Source of the DNA: an uncultured Sphingomonadales bacterium
Lineage (GTDB): Bacteria; Pseudomonadota; Alphaproteobacteria; Sphingomonadales; Sphingomonadaceae
Assembly (NCBI GenBank): GCA_937898525.1
Contig: CALCBC010000052.1
Span: 1 to 11,088 of the forward strand
DNA length: 11,088 bases
Direction of reading: 5' to 3'
Of the stretch, positions 6,584 through 11,088 are shown in pieces. A program made the translations under genes and the position numbers. The notes beneath the pieces were generated by a model. That model was not told the DNA's origin. It worked only from the letters and a program-made list of their open reading frames with translations, and ran no database searches. Within the stretch, counting starts at the first letter, position 1. The number at the start of each line of letters is the position of its first letter.

Positions 6584-7357
6584 TCAGACAGCACCGTCGT
6601 TGACCAGCAGCACGCTGTCGTCGCGAGCCAGCGACCACAGGCTGAGACCCGCTGCGCGGGCGCGCTCGACCGCCAGGCTGGTGGGAAGCGAGACCGTGAC
6701 CAGCCGCGTCCCGCCGGCGCGGACGGCCTTCTCGACGATCTCGTAGGAGCAGCGCGCGGTCGAGAGGATGAAGCCGGCGGCCGGGTCCTGCCCGGCGGCT
6801 GCGAGCGCTCCGATCAGCTTGTCGAGCGCGTTGTGGCGGCCGACATCCTCGCGTGCGTGGAGGATGGCACCGCCGGGCGAGGCGAACGCGGCGGCGTGCG
6901 CCGCGCCGGTCGCCCGGCCGAGCGGCTGGTGGTCGCGCAGCGCCGCGAGCGCGGCGAAGATCGCGCTTTCGGCGAGCGGCGCATGCTTCGCCACCGGGGG
7001 CAGTGGCCGGGCGACTGCCTCGAGGTTCTCGATCCCGCACAGGCCGCACGAACTCTCGGCGACGCGGGCCCGCACGCGGTCGGTCAGCTGTTCGATGCCC
7101 AGCCCGGTCAGCGTCGCGCGGACGATCCAGCCCTGCTCGACCCGCGCGACGCCGATGTCGGTGAGGTCGGTCGGGGCTTTCGCCAGTCCCTCGGTCAGCG
7201 CGAAGCCGAGCGCAAAGTCGTCGAGGTCGGCAGGCGTCGCCATCATCACCGCGTAGCTGAGCCCGTTGAACTCGAGCGCTACCGGCGCCTCCGGCACCCA
7301 TTCGCGGGTCACCGGGCGGCGCGAACCGTCGGGGCGGATTTCTAGGGGCTTGTCCAC
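6584..7357 (-). CDS. fdhD: FdhD, formate dehydrogenase sulfurtransferase / accessory protein
   Basis: FdhD carries sulfur from a cysteine desulfurase to the bis-MGD cofactor before insertion into formate dehydrogenase; without it the enzyme is inactive. Read from the GTG at 7357, the product is 257 residues, a typical length. Visible landmarks are MMATPADLDDFALGF (38-52), the redox/sulfur-carrying CGLC pair (104-107) inside SSCGLCG, ATGAAHAAAF (149-158), REDVGRHNALDK (169-180) and LSTARCSYEIVEK (198-210). The GTG is preceded by AAGG with a 7-base spacer. A TTG at 7399 would add 14 residues, but that region is filled by an 18-bp inverted repeat and is better read as intercistronic. The gene follows fdsD on the same strand and closes the mobA-fdsA-fdsD-fdhD operon. 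Confidence 0.95.
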   Translation of the reverse strand: MDKPLEIRPDGSRRPVTREWVPEAPVALEFNGLSYAVMMATPADLDDFALGFALTEGLAKAPTDLTDIGVARVEQGWIVRATLTGLGIEQLTDRVRARVAESSCGLCGIENLEAVARPLPPVAKHAPLAESAIFAALAALRDHQPLGRATGAAHAAAFASPGGAILHAREDVGRHNALDKLIGALAAAGQDPAAGFILSTARCSYEIVEKAVRAGGTRLVTVSLPTSLAVERARAAGLSLWSLARDDSVLLVNDGAV

Positions 7358-7379
7358 GGCATGGCCTTGGTGCGCCAGC

Positions 7380-7397
7380 GCGGGCCTCCAGGCCCGC
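7380..7397 (-). repeat. Perfect inverted repeat between fdsD and fdhD
   Basis: GCGGGCCT (7380-7387) and AGGCCCGC (7390-7397) are perfect 8-base arms around two bases. In RNA the likely form is a 6-bp GC stem with a six-base loop (CTGGAG on the coding strand). It lies between the fdsD stop (7403) and the preferred fdhD GTG (7357). No T-rich run follows, so it is not a standard intrinsic terminator; it could stabilise or process the mRNA, or lower fdhD expression. Confidence 0.6.
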
Positions 7398-7402
7398 AAA
7401 CG

Positions 7403-7684
7403 TCACCCCGCGTCGGAATGCCCCACCTCGTCGACCGCGTTGAACTCGGTCGCGCGGGTCTGCGGCTCCGGGTGCGCCCCGCCCGAAAGATGCTCGATCG
7501 CCTCGCGCGCGATCGGCGAGAGCCCTTCGCCGCCGTCGGCGAAGATCGCCTGTTTCATCCGCGGGTCCCAGAACTTGTCGATGTGGTCGGCCGTCGCGAG
7601 CACCGCCTTGTCGTGCCCCATCGCCGCGAGGTTTCGGGCGATGTCGTTGGCCATTCGGCGCAATGTGAAGATCGTCGTGCTCAT
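7403..7684 (-). CDS. fdsD: NAD-dependent formate dehydrogenase delta subunit (FdsD family)
   Basis: FdsD is a small protein encoded with FdsA-type formate dehydrogenases and thought to help assembly or stability of the enzyme rather than catalysis. The 93-residue product begins MSTTIFTLRRMANDIARN and contains the family-like core RNLAAMG (17-23), HIDKFWDPRMK (34-44) and the C-terminal LSPIAREAIEHL (55-66). There is no signal peptide or membrane helix. The ATG at 7684 overlaps the fdsA stop (ATGA) and has GGAG eight bases upstream; a second Met at residue 11 would also give a plausible protein. Position directly after fdsA and before fdhD strongly supports the assignment. Confidence 0.92.
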   Translation of the reverse strand: MSTTIFTLRRMANDIARNLAAMGHDKAVLATADHIDKFWDPRMKQAIFADGGEGLSPIAREAIEHLSGGAHPEPQTRATEFNAVDEVGHSDAG

Positions 7685-10530
7685 TCGGCGGGCTCCGCCT
7701 CGACCGCGATCCGGCGCGAGCGCTCGGTCAGCTCGGCGTAGTCGCGCTGCCAGTCGCTCGGGCCGTTCGACGGCGTGACCTGCACCGCGGTGACCTTGTA
7801 CTCGGGGCAGTTGGTCGCCCAGTCGGAGAAGTCGGTTGTTACCACGTTGGCCTGCGTCGCCGGGTGGTGGAAGGTCGTGTAGACCACACCCGGTGCGACG
7901 CGGTCGGTGACCAGCACGCGCAGCGTCGTCTCGCCGGTGCGGCTGGCGAGCCGCGCGAAGTCGCCGGTCTTGAGCCCGCGGTTCTCGGCATCGGTCGGAT
8001 GCATCTCGAGCAGGTCCTCGTCATGCCACACGACGTTGCCGGTGCGCCGCGTCTGCGCGCCGACGTTGTACTGGCTGAGGATGCGCCCGGTGGTCAGCAG
8101 CAGCGGGAAGCGCGGCCCGGTCTTCTCGTCGGTCGGGATATACTCGGTGACGACGAACTTGCCCTTGCCGCTGGCAAAGCCGTCGACGTGCATGATCGGC
8201 GAGCCCTCGGGGTGCTGCTCGTTGACCGGCCACTGGACCGAGCCGACCTCGTTCAGCCGCTCCCACGACAGGCCGGCGAAGCTCGGCGTCAGCCGCGCGA
8301 TCTCGTCGATGATCTGGCTCGGGTGGGTGTAATTCCAGCCCGCACCTAGCGCATTGGCAAGCAGCTGGGTGATCTCCCAGTCGGCGTAGCCGTTGGCCGG
8401 CTCCATCACCTTGCGCACGGGCTGGATCCGGCGCTCGGCGTTGGTGAAGGTGCCGTCCTTCTCGAGGAAGGTCGAGCCCGGCAGGAACACGTGCGCGTAG
8501 TTGGCGGTCTCGTTGAGGAACAGATCGTGGACGATGACCAGCTCCATCGCGCTGAGGCCGGCAGCGACGTGCTTGGTGTTCGGGTCCGACTGGAGGATAT
8601 CTTCGCCCTGGACGTAGAGCACCTTGAAGGTGCCGTCGATCGCGGCGTCGAACATGTTCGGGATGCGCAAGCCAGGCTCGGGGTCGAGCTTGACGCCCCA
8701 GTCGTCCTCGAACGCCTTGCGCACTTCCGGGTCGGAAATGTGTCGATAGCCGGGCAGCTCGTGCGGGAAGGAGCCCATGTCGCACGAACCCTGCACATTG
8801 TTCTGCCCGCGTAGCGGGTTCACACCGACGCCCGGGCGGCCGATGTTGCCGGTTGCCATCGCGAGGTTGGCGATCGCCATCACGGTCGAAGAGCCCTGCG
8901 AGTGCTCGGTCACGCCGAGCCCGTAATAGATCGCCGCGTTGCCACCGGTCGCATAAAGCCGCGCCGCTTCGCGGACGGTCTGCGCCGGGACGCCGGTGAC
9001 CGCCTCGAGGAACTCCGGGCTATGCCGCTCGTCGGCGACGAACCGCGCCCAGTCCTGGTACTCGTCCCAGTCGCACCGCTCGCGAATGAACGCCTCGTTG
9101 GCGAGGCCCTCGGTGACGATCACGTGCGCGAGGCTGGTCATCACCGCGACGTTGGTGCCCGGACGCAGCGCGAGGTGGTGCTCGGCCTGGATGTGCGGCG
9201 AGCGCACGAGGTCGATCCGCCGCGGGTCGATCACGATCAGCCTGGCGCCCTGGCGCAGCCGGCGCTTCATGCGGCTGGCGAACACCGGGTGCGCGTCGGT
9301 CGGGTTGGCACCGATGACCATGATCACGTCGGCGTCCATGACCGAATCGAAGTCCTGCGTGCCGGCGCTGGTGCCGAAGGTGGTCTTGAGGCCGTAGCCG
9401 GTCGGCGAGTGGCACACGCGAGCGCAGGTGTCGGTGTTGTTCGAGCCGAAGGTGGCGCGGATCAGCTTCTGGACGAGGAAGGTTTCCTCGTTCGTGCAGC
9501 GGCTCGAAGTGATGCCTCCGAGCGCACGCGCGCCGTGCCTGGCCTTGATTTCCTTGATCTTCTCGGCGGTATAACTGATCGCCTCGTCCCACGAGACCTC
9601 GCGCCACGGCTGGTCGATCGACTCGCGGATCATCGGCGAGAGGATGCGATCCTTGTGGTTGGCGTAGCCGTAGGCGAACCGACCCTTGACGCACGAGTGC
9701 CCGCGGTTGGCCTTGCCCTCCTTCCACGGGATCATCCGCACGAGCTGCTCCCCGCGCATCTCGGCGCGGAAAGTGCAGCCGACGCCGCAATAGGCGCAAG
9801 TGGTGACCACCGCGCGCTCGGGCAGGCCGATCGCCTTGACGCTCTTCTCGCGCAGCGTCGCGGTCGGGCAGGCCTGCACACAGGCGCCGCAGCTGACGCA
9901 CTCGGACGAGAGGAAGTCGTCGCCCGCCTGACCGGCCGACACCTTCGAGGCAAACCCGCGCCCGTCGATCGTCAGCGCGAAGGTGCCCTGGACCTCGTCG
10001 CAGGCGCGCACGCAGCGGCTGCAGACGATGCACTTCGACGGATCGAAGTCAAAGTACGGGTTCGAATGGTCGGTCTGGAGCCCGAGGTGATTCTTGCCCT
10101 CGTAGCCGTAGCGCACGTCGCGCAGGCCGACGTTGGCCGCCTGCTCCTGCAGCTCGCAGTCGTTGTTGGCCGAGCAGGTCAGGCAGTCGAGCGGGTGATC
10201 GGAAATATACAGCTCCATCACCCCGCGACGCAGCTTCTCGAGCCGCGGGGTCTGGGTCCTGACCTTCATCCCCGGTGCGACCGGAGTTGTGCAGCTCGCC
10301 GGCGTGCCGCGCGCGCCCTCGATCTCGACCAGGCACAGCCGGCACGAGCCGAACGCGGCCATGTTGTCGGTCGCGCAGAGCTTGGGAATGCTGCCGCCAG
10401 CCTCGGCGGCGGCGCGCATGACGCTGGTGCCCCTGGGCACGGTGACCTCACGCCCATCGATGGTGAGAGTCACCATCTCGTCGGACCGGACCTCGGGGGT
10501 GCCGAAGTCTGCCTGGCGTTCAAATCCCAT
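7681..10530 (-). CDS. fdsA: NAD-dependent formate dehydrogenase alpha subunit, Mo/W-bis-MGD, five Fe-S clusters
   Basis: FdsA oxidises formate to CO2 (or the reverse) in the cytosol and passes electrons through its Fe-S chain to partner subunits and NAD. The 949 residues show, in order: a NuoG-like [2Fe-2S] domain (C52, C63, C66, C80), a His-Cys3 [4Fe-4S] site (H112, C116, C119, C125), a two-cluster ferredoxin domain (C167/170/173/177 and C211/214/217/221), a [4Fe-4S] site next to the cofactor (C245, C248, C252, C280), then the molybdopterin domains. The Mo ligand is Cys373, encoded by TGC at 9412-9414, followed by His374; Arg574 in NPLRGQNN is the matching active-site Arg. All three sit a constant 13 residues before the Rhodobacter capsulatus FdsA numbering as I recall it (C386, H387, R587). 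GGAGAAG ahead of the ATG at 10530 supports this start, which overlaps mobA by 11 bases. The C-terminal dinucleotide-binding domain is complete. Confidence 0.97.
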   Translation of the reverse strand: MGFERQADFGTPEVRSDEMVTLTIDGREVTVPRGTSVMRAAAEAGGSIPKLCATDNMAAFGSCRLCLVEIEGARGTPASCTTPVAPGMKVRTQTPRLEKLRRGVMELYISDHPLDCLTCSANNDCELQEQAANVGLRDVRYGYEGKNHLGLQTDHSNPYFDFDPSKCIVCSRCVRACDEVQGTFALTIDGRGFASKVSAGQAGDDFLSSECVSCGACVQACPTATLREKSVKAIGLPERAVVTTCAYCGVGCTFRAEMRGEQLVRMIPWKEGKANRGHSCVKGRFAYGYANHKDRILSPMIRESIDQPWREVSWDEAISYTAEKIKEIKARHGARALGGITSSRCTNEETFLVQKLIRATFGSNNTDTCARVCHSPTGYGLKTTFGTSAGTQDFDSVMDADVIMVIGANPTDAHPVFASRMKRRLRQGARLIVIDPRRIDLVRSPHIQAEHHLALRPGTNVAVMTSLAHVIVTEGLANEAFIRERCDWDEYQDWARFVADERHSPEFLEAVTGVPAQTVREAARLYATGGNAAIYYGLGVTEHSQGSSTVMAIANLAMATGNIGRPGVGVNPLRGQNNVQGSCDMGSFPHELPGYRHISDPEVRKAFEDDWGVKLDPEPGLRIPNMFDAAIDGTFKVLYVQGEDILQSDPNTKHVAAGLSAMELVIVHDLFLNETANYAHVFLPGSTFLEKDGTFTNAERRIQPVRKVMEPANGYADWEITQLLANALGAGWNYTHPSQIIDEIARLTPSFAGLSWERLNEVGSVQWPVNEQHPEGSPIMHVDGFASGKGKFVVTEYIPTDEKTGPRFPLLLTTGRILSQYNVGAQTRRTGNVVWHDEDLLEMHPTDAENRGLKTGDFARLASRTGETTLRVLVTDRVAPGVVYTTFHHPATQANVVTTDFSDWATNCPEYKVTAVQVTPSNGPSDWQRDYAELTERSRRIAVEAEPAE

Positions 10531-11050
10531 CGATCTTCTCCGCGGCGGTCAGGTCCGCCGGTGTGTTGATGTTAGCAGGTTTGGCCCCGATTTTCACGGG
10601 CGTTGCCCCGAGGGCTTCCGCGAAGGCGAGCATCGAATGCCTGCCTTCTGACAGGAGCAACGTTTCGATCGCGTCAACGGCTCCCACCGGCCAGTGGCCG
10701 ATCACCGGCTGGCTCGCGACGTAGGCGGGCGGCGGGCTGAGCCGTTCGAGCAGGTCGTCGGGCAGGCCGACCGAGTCCACCCCGATCGTCAGCACGCTGT
10801 CGTAGCCTTCGTCGCGCGCGAGGTGCAGCCCGGCGGCGATTCCCGCGAGCGGGCCCATCCCGGCCTGCGGCCAGTCGGGGATGCAGTGCCCCGGGCCCTG
10901 CGCGCGTCCGGCGATCACCACCAGTTCGCAGAACCCCGTAAGCGTGTCGAACGCGCGGGCCAGCAGCGTATGCCCGCCGAGCTCGGCGAGCGCCTTGTCG
11001 CTGCCGAACCGCGTCGACTGCCCGCCGGCGAGGACCACGCCGAGGATCAT
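10520..11050 (-). CDS. mobA: Molybdenum cofactor guanylyltransferase (MobA family)
   Basis: MobA joins GMP from GTP to molybdopterin to give the guanine dinucleotide form used by the DMSO-reductase/formate dehydrogenase family. The product is 176 residues from the ATG at 11050, slightly shorter than the E. coli enzyme. It has the nucleotide-binding start VVLAGGQSTRFGSDKAL (5-21), MGPLAGI (65-71), the metal-binding Asp92 in GVDSVGLP (90-97) and the C-terminal NINTPADL (160-167). The usual Cys-Asp-x-Pro around that Asp reads Val-Asp-Ser-Val here, so it is a somewhat divergent member. A TTG at 11071 is in frame but falls inside a hairpin. Only a weak GGGA precedes the ATG. It overlaps fdsA and so probably serves formate dehydrogenase directly. 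Confidence 0.92.
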   Translation of the reverse strand: MILGVVLAGGQSTRFGSDKALAELGGHTLLARAFDTLTGFCELVVIAGRAQGPGHCIPDWPQAGMGPLAGIAAGLHLARDEGYDSVLTIGVDSVGLPDDLLERLSPPPAYVASQPVIGHWPVGAVDAIETLLLSEGRHSMLAFAEALGATPVKIGAKPANINTPADLTAAEKIDGI

Positions 11051-11054
11051 TATC

Positions 11055-11088
11055 CCGTCATCCCGGCGCAAGCCGGGACCTCGTGCCG
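11055..11088. repeat. REP-like palindromic element at the window edge, upstream of mobA
   Basis: TCCCGGC (11061-11067) and GCCGGGA (11072-11078) are perfect 7-base arms around GCAA, which on the plus strand would form a GNRA-type tetraloop. The surrounding sequence CGTCATCCCGGC...CTCGTGCCG looks like the short interspersed palindromes common in sphingomonad intergenic regions (recollection, not a search). It begins 5 bases upstream of the mobA ATG and may continue past the window edge. It could separate mobA from an upstream gene or simply be a scattered repeat. Confidence 0.55.

Noticed and set aside
6489..7406. In-frame N-terminal extension of the GGDEF/EAL gene through fdhD (total 1074 residues)
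   Set aside because: The extension is Arg/Pro-rich and overlaps the strongly supported fdhD in another frame on the same strand; the real protein starts after fdhD.
8902..10569. 555-residue open frame on the plus strand opposite fdsA
   Set aside because: It has no domain or motif, its composition mirrors the third-position GC bias of fdsA, and it lacks a ribosome binding site.

Overview
The window is GC-rich, densely packed bacterial chromosome carrying ten protein genes, almost all joined by stop/start overlaps. Gene content and order (hisC next to tyrA, metX-metW, a molybdenum formate dehydrogenase with its own mobA and fdhD, and a GGDEF/EAL protein) suggest an alphaproteobacterium, most likely of the Sphingomonadales. 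The taxon is inferred from gene order and protein character, not from a marker gene. I see no rRNA or tRNA gene, CRISPR array, transposase or phage gene. No gene-free stretch exceeds 300 bases: the longest is about 140 bp between hisC and metX (1910-2049), followed by about 95 bp between fdhD and the GGDEF/EAL gene (6489-6583).

Left block, minus strand (1-1909): hisC followed by tyrA, overlapping by ATGA; tyrA runs off the left edge. Together they cover an aminotransferase step (histidinol-phosphate and probably aromatic amino acids) and the prephenate/arogenate dehydrogenase step of tyrosine synthesis.

Next block, plus strand (2050-4174): metX, a small GNAT acetyltransferase and metW, each overlapping the next by four bases. 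metX and metW belong to methionine synthesis; the acetyltransferase has no assigned role. The divergent hisC/metX spacer holds a compact element in which two 10-bp direct repeats flank an inverted repeat whose arms contain Shine-Dalgarno and anti-Shine-Dalgarno sequence.

Central gene, minus strand (4182-6488): a six-helix membrane protein with PAS, GGDEF and EAL domains, expected to make and/or degrade cyclic di-GMP. It converges on metW with only 7 bp between the stop codons.

Right block, minus strand (6584-11050), in transcription order: mobA, formate dehydrogenase alpha (fdsA), delta (fdsD) and fdhD. MobA supplies the guanine dinucleotide part of the bis-MGD cofactor, FdsA is the Fe-S/Mo catalytic subunit, FdsD is a small assembly/stability subunit and FdhD sulfurates the Mo cofactor. 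The NAD/FMN-binding beta and gamma subunits needed for an FdsGBA enzyme are not in the window. A REP-like hairpin lies immediately upstream of mobA at the right edge, and an 18-bp inverted repeat separates fdsD from fdhD.

Most of the window is recognisable metabolism and signalling. I found no convincing wholly new system. The best leads are the structured hisC/metX spacer, the conserved-looking GNAT between metX and metW, the fdsD/fdhD hairpin and the mobA-led formate dehydrogenase operon.
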